64,000 nt of DNA from Phoma sp. XZ068 (taxonomy: Eukaryota; Ascomycota; Dothideomycetes; Pleosporales; Didymellaceae), in contig RBKR01000025.1 of assembly GCA_004835665.1 (NCBI GenBank), forward strand, positions 434,001 to 498,000, written 5' to 3'. Positions 23,401 to 34,706 of this stretch are shown here, piece after piece; the stretch's first letter is position 1, and every line of letters starts with the position of its first letter. Both the position numbers and the translations under genes were made by a program. The notes below the pieces were generated by a model. The model worked only from the letters and a program-made list of their open reading frames with translations. It was not told the DNA's origin and ran no database searches.

Positions 23401-23922
23401 ATCTTGGCAGACGAAGTATTGGAACAATTTTTCGAAGTCGGCTTCTCGTCCTCCTTCCGCCTTGCAGATGAGCCTCTACCATCCTCAGCATCCACCTCGT
23501 CCAATCTCACCACATTCGCCAACGCGGGGCGACAGATGTCTGGTCTCGCAGGCGGAATGGGTGTCGTTGGTGGAGCAGGTGTCGGCGTTGTCCCACCAGG
23601 CAAGGGCATCCGAGGCATGCTCGACAACATCGTCAACGATGGTATGCGTGTGGCAGCAGAAGTCAGACGCAGATACGATGAAGCGCAGAAGGAGCTGGAC
23701 GCGCAATCTCAACATGCACGAGATGACGACGAAGAGCACGAGGAGGAGAAGGATGCAGATCTGCTTGAGGGCGCAGAAACAGCAGACGTGGCTTCGATCA
23801 AGGAAGAGAATCTGAGCGAGTTGCTGTCGCCAGATGCAGACAAGACGATCAGGAGCACAAAGGACCGCCGAGCAAGCGATGCTAGTAGACGGGTGCTGGA
23901 GTTTGAAAGCGACAAAGCTTGA
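20450..23922 (+). CDS. GRAM-TBC-EF-hand Rab GTPase-activating protein
   Basis: Four exons (20450-21257, 21311-21662, 21710-22548, 22595-23922) give 1108 residues. A GRAM/PH-like domain (about 35-210) includes YVGKLHLSEQYLCFSTQ. The TBC domain starts near 285 with RVGLPNRLRGEVW and continues with IEKDLNRSLPEY, VGYCQAMN (the glutamine-finger motif) and SLPWFLSLYINSMP. The TBC catalytic arginine and glutamine positions therefore look intact. After a coiled, Lys/Glu-rich segment, a single EF-hand loop (YDDDGDGRVDREG, about 760) suggests calcium sensitivity. The C-terminal 300 residues are acidic and low-complexity with a Gly/Val-rich patch. The architecture matches yeast Gyp2/Mdr1 and animal TBC1D8/9, which act on Rab GTPases in membrane traffic. 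The Rab target is not predictable from sequence. Confidence 0.9.
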
Positions 23923-24278
23923 TGTACGAACAATTGAAGTTAGAGTTGGGCGTTTGGGCTCTTCGCGTTGTACGACTGCAGCAGGAGAGCGTCTCGGATA
24001 GCTGATGATGTCCAATATCGATGCTTAGATTTGTTACCTCATTGTCGTTCTCGCATTTACTGCCACTTTGTCCATTCTCACATTTGTTGCCTCTTTGGTC
24101 GAATTCCGCAGATGGCTCAGCCGCCGCTTGCCTCGACCCTGACGGCTGGAGCTACCCCGCATAAACTAACCCACCGTGCGGCTACGTTCCGACAACGCGA
24201 CACTAACAGCAGCCTCGCAGCTACAGTCTAATATGCTCGGCAGTCTTCTTTTTCCCCTGATGTCTTTGTTGCGCGAAG
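23923..24278. promoter_or_regulatory. Intergenic, upstream of acyl-CoA synthetase
   Basis: About 356 bp with pyrimidine-rich patches near 24040-24110. It should carry the promoter of the downstream gene. No specific site claimed. Confidence 0.35.
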
Positions 24279-26331
24279 ATGCTCCGGACAGTTGTTGCTC
24301 GCTCCTCGAGGCTGTTTTCAATTGCCCATGAGACACGTCGAGGTATCCTCACAAAAGCGTTCCGTGCGGGACCGACCGAGGTACTTGGAGCTTTGGCCCT
24401 GAACAGGACAGCTATTGACAACAGCAGCCTCCACTTCTCGAACAGACAGTGCCCGAGCACTTTGCCGGAGTCGTGAGGCAATTCGGAGACCGCAATGCGT
24501 GAGTCGTCACTACACAGCCCACAGGAGGAGCTCCAGCTTATCATGTATCAATAGCGTTATTTCACACCATCAACGCACCATCCTCACGTATGATGCGCTC
24601 GACCGCGACTCCAATGCGCTCGCCAGAGGTTTGCAGAAGAGAGGGGTGAAGAAGGGCGACAGAGTCGCCGTGTCACTGGGGAACAATGTTGAATTCGCTA
24701 CAGTACGCAATTGCTCCCTACCGGCAGCTACTTCAGCATGCTGACAGTTGCGCAGACGACATATGCCCTCTTCAAGCTGGGCGCCATACTGGTGCCATTG
24801 AACCCCGCCTTCAATGCCCCGCAAGTACTCTCCGCCCTCAACCACCTCGAGGCTGCCCACCTCATCATCGGCGCCGAAACAAACCTCCCGCGCAAAGACC
24901 CACGCTCAAACATTCCGCTCCTGACGCACCTCGTACCAGACCTAACTGGGCCCAAACTCGAGTCCGAACTCGTGCCCTCCCTACAAAATGTCATCATGGT
25001 GGACAACGCGCAAGGGAGAATCGACTGTGCAGTGTACGAGAGCACCACAAGATATGAGCATGTGCTGGAAGACGGCGGACAAGGCAGTGCCCTGGACGAC
25101 CAGGGTTTGGACCCCAACGACATTGTCAACATCCAATTCACCTCAGGCACTACCAGCATGCCCAAAGCCGCGTGTCTGAGCCACCGAAGCATCTTGAACA
25201 ATGGCAACAGCATTGGCGACAGGATGCTCTTGACTGAGAACGACCGCGTGTGCAGTCCGCCTCCTCTCTTTCAGTACGCCCGCCACCCCTGCCTCTCCTC
25301 CCACAACGCTGACCTGTGATTCTAGCTGCTTTGGCTGCATTCTCGGCTACATGGCAACCGCGACCCACGGCTCATCCATCATTTGGCCAGCCGAAGCTTT
25401 CAACCCGCTCGCAACCCTGGAAGCTGTTCGCGAATACAAAGCCACCGCTCTCTACGGCGTGCCTACCATGTTCGTTGCCGAGCTTGACTTACTTGCTCAT
25501 GGCGCCGTACCTCACGAAGGCTTCGAGCACCTCAGAACTGGTATTGCGGCAGGATCTTCAATACCCGCCGAGCTGATGCGGAAACTGCACAAACAGCTAA
25601 ACTTGACCGAACTCACAATCTGTTACGGTATGACCGAGACAAGTCCGGTCAGTTGCATGACAACAACAGACGATCCGATCGAGAAGAGAATCGATAGCGT
25701 GGGACGATTGCTGCCTCATGTGCAAGCCAAGGTTGTCGACCCCAGTGATTGGTCACGCACATTGGGCATCGACGAGCGCGGTGAGCTCGCTGTAAGCGGG
25801 TACCTGCTCATGAAGGGCTACTGGGGCGACGAGAAGAAGACCTCCGAAGTCATGGTCGCAGATGACGATGGCAAGATGTGGATACATACTGGAGATGAAG
25901 CAGCCATGGACGCTGATGGCTACGTCCGCATCACAGGCCGTATCAAGGACCTCATCATCAAAGGCGGCGAGAACATTCACCCTCTCGAGGTCGAGAACTG
26001 CCTGTTCGCACATCCAGCTATTCGCGAAATCAGCGTCGCCGGTTTGCCTGACGAACGATACGGCGAGGTTGTTGCAGCGTTCGTTGTCAAGCATGAGGGA
26101 GACGAGGGACAAGTCACAGCCGATGAGATCCGGAGCTGGGTCAGAGAGAAGCTCAGCCACCACCTTGGTAAGTACTAGACATATCCAGATCATGCATCCG
26201 CCTAACCGTAGCTAGTCCCAAAGTACGTCTTCTTCGTGCAAGACTATCCCAAGACGCCAAGCGGGAAAATCCAAAAGTTCAAGCTGAGGGAGTCGGGCAT
26301 AAAATGGCTACAAGAAGGCCAAGGGCTGTGA
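24279..26331 (+). CDS. ACSF2-like acyl-CoA synthetase
   Basis: An AMP-forming ligase that activates fatty acids as CoA thioesters. Six exons (24279-24380, 24428-24498, 24555-24702, 24756-25273, 25326-26167, 26216-26331) give 598 residues in frame. The N-terminus (MLRTVVARSSRLFSIAHETR) looks like a mitochondrial presequence and there is no PTS1 at the C-terminus. Landmarks are IQFTSGTTSMPKAACLSH (about 233-250), CYGMTETSP, WIHTGDEAAMDADGYVRITG and the lysine motif PSGKIQKFKLRE. The order and wording are closest to ACSF2-type medium-chain synthetases. In the phosphate-binding loop the usual TSGTTGxPKG reads TSGTTSMPKA, a mild deviation still within the broad family pattern. All five introns are short with clear donors. 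Confidence 0.88.
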
Positions 26332-27043
26332 TAGTCCCGTACGATAAACATGTGAAATCAACTACATCGATGTTCAAATGGTGTGATGTATTTCTCCCTT
26401 CCCACCTGCCCCTCACAGCGCTTTCCATCACTACCTCAAAACCACTATCCCTACCCATTCGCAATGAAAACAACAGACAGAAGAAGCCAGCAGTGTGCCT
26501 AGACCCACAAAACGGCGTCGCAACCCACACCCATGCATTCCCAATTCTCAATACTCTGGAACCAACCCATCGCACCCATGCTGTTTAGCCTTGATTGCCC
26601 ATCAGACCCAGCGTTACGGGTGCTGCGGCGTGTTAATTGCCATGTTTCTGCGGCACATTGATTGCCATGTTTCGTTGGGTGAGGCGCGGCAGAGAGTGTG
26701 TTTCATTGCCCGCCTGAGGCCGACGCGGGTGGAGATGGAAACGGGATGGGATGATGGGTGTGGGCGAGTCATGAGCCGCGTGTTGGGTGGATAGGCACGA
26801 TGTGTTGGGTTGTCTGAGGTTGAGCGTAAGGTGGGCTTGGAGAGGTTGCGGAAAACATGTGTCGTTTGAGTGGTAATGATATGGTTTATTTTCGTTCTTG
26901 AACTATGTATGCTACAGGAAGACCATTACATTACATTGAAGCATCTGGGATAATATCATGCTCATATCCCCCAAGATACTGCTAAATTCCACAGCATGCC
27001 AAACCCACACCATGCCACTTGACCTTGAACACTTCCTCCTCTC
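26332..27043. other. Convergent 3' intergenic region
   Basis: About 700 bp separates two convergent stop codons. It has a C-rich half and a G-rich half with several open frames on both strands, none recognisable. A GCCATGTTTC repeat pair lies close together near 26639-26676. Confidence 0.35.
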
Positions 27044-27677
27044 CTACGACCCCTGCACCTTCTCAGCCAAAGCCGTCACAACACCCCTCAATAGCATCAC
27101 ATCTGCACCCCTAACCATCTCCACCACCTCCTCCCCCGTCTTCCTCTGCACCGGCACACCCATCTGCTTCCCATCCTGAAACACCAAAAACGTCGGCATC
27201 GCCGTAATCCCATACTGCTGCGCCACATCCTTTACATGGTCGACATTCACTTTTGCGAAGCCCAGCTGACCCGGGCGCGCATGCTCATCGGCGAGTTTAG
27301 AAAAAATAGGCGCGATGCTACGGCATGGCGGACACCAGTCTGCGTAGAAGTCGACGACGACGTATTTTGTTGATGATAGGACGGTTTTGAGGTCTCCTGG
27401 TGCGCTAACTTTTGTCACGGCGGTGGAGGTTTCGGGGATGGGGGAGCGGTCTGCGAAGACGGCCTGGGTGGTTTGTTAGTAGGGAAGATAATCAGACGCT
27501 CCTTGGCATCATAGTTTCTGCAAAAGGGTAGGCTGCGAAGGGATGATTGGAGGTGGAATGTAGGTCTCGTGATTCGCTATCTCGTGACTGGTGTATGAAA
27601 GGGGTCGGCGTTCAACTTACAGGCCCGAGGACGAGGATGATGACCACACCCAGGATTGCGTAGAGTATCGGATGCAT
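27044..27677 (-). CDS. Thioredoxin-fold protein with N-terminal membrane anchor
   Basis: Two exons (27677-27621 and 27463-27044) flank a 157-bp intron and give 158 residues. Exon 1 encodes a hydrophobic segment (ILYAILGVVIILVLG, about 4-18) that would act as a signal anchor or signal peptide. Exon 2 holds a complete thioredoxin domain: VVVDFYADWCPPCRSIAPIF with the redox centre WCPPC (62-66), VNVDHVKDVAQQYGITAMPT with the cis-proline, and FQDGKQ. Cytosolic thioredoxins have WCGPC and no such leader. If the first exon is not used, a start inside exon 2 would give a soluble protein of 124 residues. The anchored model rests on the good donor (GTAAGT), the acceptor and the coherent frame; it is inferred. 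Confidence 0.75.
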
Positions 27678-30057
27678 GTTGAACTAAGGCGAAGACGGCT
27701 TGCTGATTTGATATCAATGTGGATGTGCGTGGATGAGGATACGATGGGTAAGAACGCCTATTATGGCTTGGCGCAAGTGGGGCAGGACTACCCCATCTGT
27801 CCAGCCTTGTTGTATTATGTAGACTACCATATTCGCACAAGCAAATACTTCATCAGAGGTTTTAATCTTATGTACAGTAAGGTCTGACTCATTCTTTAAT
27901 GAATTTGTGGCTTTCGGTTTCGACACGATCGCTGCTCTCAACTGTGCCTATACTCGATCATCTGCATCTTGCTGCATTTATGGCGAGTAGTCTTCCTAGT
28001 GTGGTATCATAGGAGAGGTCTTGGATTTGGAAATATTTCGGGATACTTGCTTGCAAGTTTCAATCTGCCCTGACATATTAAGTTCCATGAAGGAACACTG
28101 CATGTCTAGGTTTATGTGCCGGCTATGCAGCTGGACGCTAGCAACTAACAACCATCCCTGTGACAACACAGACTTGTAAACTAATGCAGTTCGAGATTAT
28201 ACCTCCCGAAGCGACCTTAGCGGGTTTCTTGGACATATACCCCGGGTCTATAGCTTGTTTGTGCGTCGTGTGGATAGGCGTCGAACCTTCGTTGATGATG
28301 TACACCAGGTCGACATCAGTCCTCTTGGTGAGATTGGCGTGGGCGTTACGGTTGTGTTCGATTCAGAGCCGCACAATGAGGTCAACATTACAACAGAAGC
28401 ACATCATTTCTCGCAGAAAATTCAAGTACGCGGCCAATTATACAGACATGCTGACCGAGAGAAACACCGAATAGGCGTTTCCCCCCAAACACCAACATCC
28501 CGAAGCGTAGTCTATACGTGAGAGGCTGAATAACGCGGCATGACGTCGCTAGGGCCATGCATGTTGTCCTGCATCTTCAAAGCGGAAACACTAAACTTAG
28601 TCGGCGGATTGCAACGTGCAAGAAGCTTATCTCGTTCAAGTCTGAACGGTAAGAGCTAGTAGAGAGCTTTTCCCTCCCTAATGAATGTCTATACTCAAGA
28701 TCATCGCAAATGGAAATAGAAACTAGTCTTCCCGGCTCGGGCATATGTGCAGCCTTCATAGACATCTGCGTCGGGTATAAAGTAACGTATAAGAGAGTGT
28801 CTTAAGTACACTGGACCATATTGGCTACATTGATCGACATGTCAGCCATGCAGATATATGTGCGCAAAGTATGTTTGGAACCACACAAAGAGAGTTGCTG
28901 CACTCGTGCGAATAGCTGCCGAAGCCATATGCAGGGTGAGACACGCCTGCAGTTGTGCATGCCCGAAGTTGGGTTGATGCCAGGGCCGTATCCTGCTTTG
29001 AGTGTGCAACTTCCTTTTGCGGAAGCGGAGCTTCACTCCAGCTTCACGTGGGACGGATTTAGAATATTACACACGGCGACGGTAGGAAGTAAGGCCGCCG
29101 CCCGCTGTCAGTTTCATTGTGTTCAGTCAATGCGGATGCACTTCGGTGCGAAGATTCTATGCGTGTGGGTTGTTCATCGTAAGCACGTGCATGATTGCTG
29201 TAGGGGGCCCACGGGGTTTGTGGTAACACCCACAAGGGCACCTGCGTTGTGAAGGCCAGAACAATATCGCCGTCGCCTCACCTACCATCATCAAAATACA
29301 ACCCAGCATGTGGACGAAGCTCGCCCCACCATCACTCGCTTCACTTGGTGTTATCTTGGCACCTCGCAGCTCCGCGCGCCACAGCGTCATAGCTCACGGG
29401 CACCAAGGAGGTGCCCAGTTTTTACCATGTCTCTGGCAAGAATCTGTTTCCCCCGATCCACCGCAAATGCCATGATCGATCCAGCGGCCCTTCCAGACCC
29501 TAGAGTCGGCGCTGGTCTCGAAGCGAATAAATTACTGTTAGATCCACCTTTACGTCCCGGCCTCGTGGTCGAGATGGATGTTTTATTTCTCATGTGGGGA
29601 GTATAGAGGATGGGGAAAAGATGTGCGGAATTTCGGTCTGGCATTTCGGAGATGCGCAGAACGCGCTTAGACATGTTGTTAGTTAAGGGATGGAGTGGTG
29701 TGGGCTCGTGTGAGTGGTGAATGATTCAGTTCGAATCGCGATCTGTGAACCTCCAGAGCCTTGTACAATGTTAGAGGTTGGAGTACAGTTGACGTTTCAG
29801 ACACGACATCTACATGAAGGGATTGGTAAGGATTGTGTCAAGACTTGTGTGACAGGTTTGTACGCTTGTGGGGGCTGCATTCCGCGGAGAGAGACAGCAT
29901 GCCTCCCGGTTTCATGTAGCCGATGCACATGCAAGTTAGCGACGCAATGATAACGCTCGGATTAAGGTGAGCTTGAGTATACAATCACGAGAAGGAAGAA
30001 TGTATGCGCGGTTGTGGTACGACGTATCAATTGAATTTAGTTCATAGGTAGATCTTC
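27678..30057. other. Gene-poor stretch, first part
   Basis: About 2.4 kb without a supported gene. Short open frames occur on both strands, including 28255-28521 and 28821-29252 (plus) and 29157-29674 (minus). I recognise no domain. I also see no terminal repeats, transposase motifs or strongly AT-biased sequence that would mark a mutated transposon. The right edge runs into a probable gene remnant. Confidence 0.4.
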
Positions 30058-30562
30058 TCATGATCCTTCGTGATGCCTGTGCATCGTGGCAACAAGTGTG
30101 CTCTCCGATGTCTCAGAATGTTCCTCCTGCTTCTCCGCGCCGGCATGAATGCTGCCTATTCTAACAAAGTGGTATATCATACAGCCCAGTGGGGAAACGC
30201 TGCGCCGTGTAAATGCAAGTCCAAATGCTGCCCTAATGGTGGATCGAGTGTGGTCCAGTAGAAGATGGTAGTGTTCAAGGACACCTTCGCTAAGTTCAAA
30301 ATGGTCGTTCATATCAGTCGTGACAAGTCGGTCGTTGACATGACTACGACGCCCTTGTTGTAGCAGAGTTGAGTTGCTTCAATGATGCAAAGGACGATGT
30401 CATCGCTGAATACGAAGCCATTGGTCTCGAGGTGGTTGATGAAGTCGAGGATGTGCTGCTCGAACGAGCTTGAAGGTTGAGAGCAATGCAGTCTCCACAC
30501 CGACTGCCATCTGCGTTGCAGCGTCCGCGGCATCCGCGTTCGTAGTTGGCGCAAGAAAACAT
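30058..30562 (-). pseudogene. Frameshifted remnant of a small Cys-rich-start protein
   Basis: Three overlapping minus-strand frames read like one protein. Frame one starts at ATG 30562 with MFSCANYERGCRGRCNADGS and a further Cys pair. The protein-like reading then moves at about 30470-30476 into a second frame with FEQHILDFINHLETNGFVFS and IIEATQLCYNKG. At about 30312 it moves again into a third frame, MNDHFELSEGVLEHYHLLLD and onward, to a stop at 30058. No introns of plausible size with GT-AG ends can be placed at either junction. I do not recognise a characterised family, so the link between the pieces rests on their protein-like composition. The call is a working hypothesis. Confidence 0.4.
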
Positions 30563-32836
30563 TGTAGTGGATATGTTGAGAGGTGATAGAGTATGTATAG
30601 ACCAGCGTTGTAGCTTGGAGTGGTGGTAGTGGTATTGTATGGTGGTGGTCTTAGTGGATGATAGTGGTGGCCTTGAAGGGGACAGTCGAATATATGTGCC
30701 CAGGCAGAGTGATACCGGATGTTCGATGATGTAGCCCGCGGGACGTCAAGGGTGCCGTGGGTGCTCACGTCGCTTGGCCGGCAAAACACCCCTAATAGAT
30801 AACGCGATTGGTATTGGCGTGCCTCGGGCGTATGCAATGCGAGTCTCTTAGCCAATCAAAGCGCAGTAGCGTCGTAACCTCGATGAGTGACAAGAACTGG
30901 GCAGAAGAATGACGAGCGTCTTGTGTGTGATCAGAACAAGAATGTCGAATGCTGTGGAACTGCAGGCTGCTGAATACTTCATCTTATCGAGCGTCCCGGT
31001 CTCTTATCTTGTCTGCGTGGTCGAAAAGTCTGAAATGAAGGGGTCTCATCGAGACCCGAAGCCTTTCGAGGCCGGGTGCCTTGTTGGCCTGTGCATCCAG
31101 CAACTTTCCAAGGGTCATCTAAACGTGCACGCATGCACCGCGCCCGGCCGTATTCTCTTTCGCTCTCAACTATGCCCGTTCGTGCCGACGCAGCTGCACT
31201 CTGCAGACCCTGATGAACAATGTATCCGTATCCGCACATTCCGGGTTCCATCGCGCGTCAAGGAGGCTCAGCGGTCAGTTCAGCCCGGCTGCAAGATCAA
31301 CTCGCTGCAGCCACATTTCCACCAGTATCTAAAAACCACACCAACCTGCAGCAATACGGTCTCCACATATCCAGGATGACGATGATAGCATTGCAAGGAT
31401 AACACTAGGAAACAAGCGACCGTTGTTTGTAAATCAAACAGCCCTACCCAGGCTTCGGTGGACCACAACCATCCGTGCCTCAGGCCCTCGGACGCCCAAG
31501 ACTCATGATGCCGCCCAAGAGCCGCCCGACAGTCGCTGGAAAGGAGCCGCACGTGTCGCTTAGACTGCGCTATATCTGACGCGTCTCAGCGATTCGTGAT
31601 TACGTGCGCTGCGTACCTGGCTTACATACAAACGTAGCCAATGAGGAATGAATATAGCATCAACAGCTGCCTAACGAAACATTCAACGACGGCAGACAAG
31701 CGAAATTGAGAGGATCTGTGCTCGTTTCTCGACGGCTTACCAGGCGTGCATGTACGCGTACCTGTTCCACCGCAACAATTCTTACCATGGTACAGCGCAA
31801 GCTCGTGTTCGAGGCTTTACTGAGGCTCAGTCATTCTGCTGACTTGTTCCCGCAAGCTCCCTCGGGTCTTTCTAGGCACCGAAACTCCAAACTTTAAAAC
31901 CTTCAACAGTCAGAGTCGCTCACCCGAAGCCAGCCTTGCCGGAGCTTCCGGCAGCGCTATTACATATATCCGTCAGTAGAGCGCTTTAGGTCTACTGCTC
32001 GCCTTACGACAAGTGCGCGTTTGAACAGTCTGGAACTTCATAAACTTGCAACGAGCATCATATGTCATACGAGCCTCCACACTTCGTCGCGGGTTGTGGG
32101 CCGTTGATCAGCATCCGGGCGGGTCGATCGAACCTTGATATTTATGATGCGGTTGAAACATCAAACCAGGCTCCGGTCTGGAATCTAGGCCGTAGATTGT
32201 TTTCCGAGATGACGTTGAAGCAGCTGCTGTGATTGTTTTTGCATCACAAACTCATGATGATGCGGCTTCGTTTGTATCGCGATCCAAATTGCGTTGTTGG
32301 CGCAGCGAACGCGGCCCGGACATGCTTGACATATGTTTGTTCGAATCATAAGAGCTACTACATCGGAAAATGCTTTAAGCGGTGGCTACGAAAACTTACA
32401 CTCACTCAGAGAGGTCGAAGTGCATGGCTGACTGTTTTCCACTAGCTGACAGATCGCTGTTTACAGACGCTATGAAAAGTTCCGCTGAACTCTCTGCAGA
32501 GGCTTATCATTTCCGCAACGGTGATCTGCATAGACCATGGCCATTCGCGGCAAAGGACCTGAGGTACTGCGTGAAGGCACAGGACCTGATGGTACAACAC
32601 CTATTTCGCTCCCAACTCTCCTTCTCTGATTATCCGAGAACAGCTTCGCGGAAGCTACCTTCCTCATCTAGGCGAAGTCATCTTACCTGCATATAGCCTA
32701 ACCTCAAGACATGTTGGTAAACATCAGCTCATAAACGTACACAGTATAAGTCTGGAACAACGCAACAGTCAGAAAACAAGACAATTCCGAATCTCACGTC
32801 TACAAGGAACAGTAGCTCTTTCAGCAACTGGCAGCA
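30563..32836. other. Gene-poor stretch, second part
   Basis: About 2.3 kb without a supported gene. A GGT-rich simple stretch lies around 30610-30690. An open frame of 156 codons at 30909-31379 has no recognisable features. The last few hundred bases should contain the promoter of the acetyltransferase-like gene. Confidence 0.4.
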
Positions 32837-33700
32837 ATGTCGAAGTCCCAGCTCAAGAATAGCAAGACACCGAATCCGTCAAACCCAACTTCTCTCGGGC
32901 CTCGCTATGAGATTCGGCGCCTAGAGACTAAGCATGCCGAATGGGCTGCCGCAATAGTGTCGCATAGCAACAGCTTCTATTCTCCAGTATGGCCCGTCCT
33001 GTATCCCGAACGCAATGGCAAAGACGCCATTCAAATGGCTATCGACGCGAAGTACCTCGTAATGCACCAAATCAGCAGTGGTCTCTCCTTCGGCGTGTTC
33101 GACACCGAGTATGTCTTCAAGCGTGAATATAGCAAGGCAACTGAAGGCAAGCTGTACTGGACTGGCTCAGAGCCAAGCGTTAAAGAGTCACAAGGATTTG
33201 AGGCCGAAGCACAGAGGCTCTTGCAGCAGATGGACTTCCCCCTCGTCAGTGTGGCATTGGCCTATGATGCTTTCAACCCTCTGGACATGAGCAAGATGGA
33301 GCCGCTTCTGGCCACTCTACCGCATTTCGGACTGGCATATCATATCCTCGAGGGAAAAGATCCCAGAGACTCATCGAGCTGGAAGCCCAATGGACCAAAC
33401 GAAGTCCTGTTCCGCAACGCGACGTCAACGCGTAGAGATTATGAGGGCCAAGGAATCATGGCTGGGCTGGCGCGCTGGCTGATGCGAGAAGCTGATGCTC
33501 AAGGGTTTAGAGGTATTCAAATCGAGGCGTTGTCCGATTCTGTCACGCACGTATGGAGTACGGCTGAGCCTCCTTACAAGGGCACGATTATCAGCGAGTT
33601 TCATACTGATACATGGAAGGATGAGGAGGGCAATATTGCGTTTGCTCCAGCGTATCAAAGGGTAACGAAGATGTATGTCGATCTGAAAGCGCATACGTGA
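32837..33700 (+). CDS. GNAT-like acetyltransferase-fold protein
   Basis: A single-exon protein of 287 residues. The central-to-C-terminal part carries RRDYEGQGIMAGLARWLMREA, which fits the acetyl-CoA pyrophosphate-binding motif A of GNAT enzymes (R/Q-x-x-G-x-G/A, here RDYEGQGI). It is followed by a strand-like GFRGIQIEALSD. The N-terminus is basic and Asn/Pro-rich, with no signal peptide. The length exceeds a minimal GNAT domain because of an N-terminal extension that includes YSPVWPVLYPERNGKDA. No substrate can be inferred. It stands alone beside the gene-poor stretch. Confidence 0.7.
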   Translation: MSKSQLKNSKTPNPSNPTSLGPRYEIRRLETKHAEWAAAIVSHSNSFYSPVWPVLYPERNGKDAIQMAIDAKYLVMHQISSGLSFGVFDTEYVFKREYSKATEGKLYWTGSEPSVKESQGFEAEAQRLLQQMDFPLVSVALAYDAFNPLDMSKMEPLLATLPHFGLAYHILEGKDPRDSSSWKPNGPNEVLFRNATSTRRDYEGQGIMAGLARWLMREADAQGFRGIQIEALSDSVTHVWSTAEPPYKGTIISEFHTDTWKDEEGNIAFAPAYQRVTKMYVDLKAHT

Positions 33701-34047
33701 TTGAACAACATGATAGTAACAATAAGCTTGCTCTTACGACTTGCCTCAAAGCGCTCTCTAATTGTTCATCTATATGTTACACATTTGACATTAGCATCAG
33801 GGATATCTACCGTGTAAATGTTCGTACTTCTCTTGCGAGACATCAGCTATGCTCCGAGTTTCGGAGACGAAGATCGCTCGGCGGGTTTGCGGATAGCGCG
33901 AAGTGGGCTGCGGGGTCCACAGCCTCAGATACGTCACAGGCTCCGCATAAGCTGTAAGAAAACTTCAATTGCGGGACACTTGATCACTTGTCAATTGCAC
34001 ATCCCACTTTTGGGAGCTTGTCGCACAGCAAAGGGAAATCGAACACC
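33701..34047. promoter_or_regulatory. Short intergenic region
   Basis: About 350 bp between two plus-strand genes, holding the 3' end of one and the promoter of the next. Nothing else recognised. Confidence 0.35.
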
Positions 34048-34519
34048 ATGGTCTACACTATCATCGTCCACCTCTACGCCAAAGCGGACGAGGAGAGCAT
34101 CTCCAAGCTCAAGGCGAAGCTTGTTGAGGCCAGCCAAGTCTACTCCAAGGACAAGGAGACGTTGAGCTGGTTTGTTATGCAGGACACTGTCGACCCGAGG
34201 AAATTCAGTATCGTGGAGAGGTATCTTCAGGAAAGCGTATGTTCACCCAAGCCATAGATCATCCCAACGAGGAGGAGAACATCATACATGATCTATCGGA
34301 ATCTGTGGCTAATAAACGTTGCAGTCGCAGCAATACCACTTGAACAACCCATACTGGAAGACCTTCGACCCGTACGTCCTCCCACTGCTCGATGCGCCCA
34401 TGGATCTGCGAAGACTCGAGGAGATGGACACTGGTTCCACCCCGGCTGGCGCACACTACCACCTCGACGCACTGAAGGAGGATACATCTGTCGCGAGCAT
34501 GTACAAGGACGCAAACTAA
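34048..34519 (+). CDS. ABM-domain (dimeric alpha/beta barrel) protein
   Basis: Two exons (34048-34236 and 34325-34519) give 127 residues. The N-terminal MVYTIIVHLYAKADEESISK, the central LSWFVMQDTVDPRKFSIVER and YLQESSQQYHLNNPYWKTF fit the antibiotic-biosynthesis monooxygenase fold. This fold forms small cofactor-free dimers that oxidise quinols or act as scavengers. There is no signal peptide. The 88-bp intron has a GTATGT donor and a TTGCAG acceptor. The start at MVYTI was preferred to an upstream in-frame ATG at 33988 because the family begins with this strand. Biochemical function is unassigned. Confidence 0.75.
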
Positions 34520-34706
34520 AGAACTTGAGGACATTACAAATCATGATAGCACTGGAATAACGACGTATGATCCCACAATACGACCACTTTACATGGAGGG
34601 AGATGTTATGATCAATCGTGAGGTCTGAGCTTGACCCGTACGCAGAAACGGGCAGAGGAAATCAAGATGAGCGAAAGTCGACCTGGCCCCATAGCATCCT
34701 TGAGCT

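Noticed and set aside
29157..29674. Two minus-strand frames overlapping at ATGA, one with a hydrophobic stretch
   Set aside because: It looked like a second frameshifted gene, but the pieces do not read as one protein and no family is recognisable.
29720..29750. B-box-like GTTCGAATC, possible tRNA
   Set aside because: No matching A-box or stems upstream.
30909..31379. 156-codon plus-strand open frame in the gene-poor island
   Set aside because: No protein-like pattern, no splice partners and a comparable antisense frame; treated as chance.
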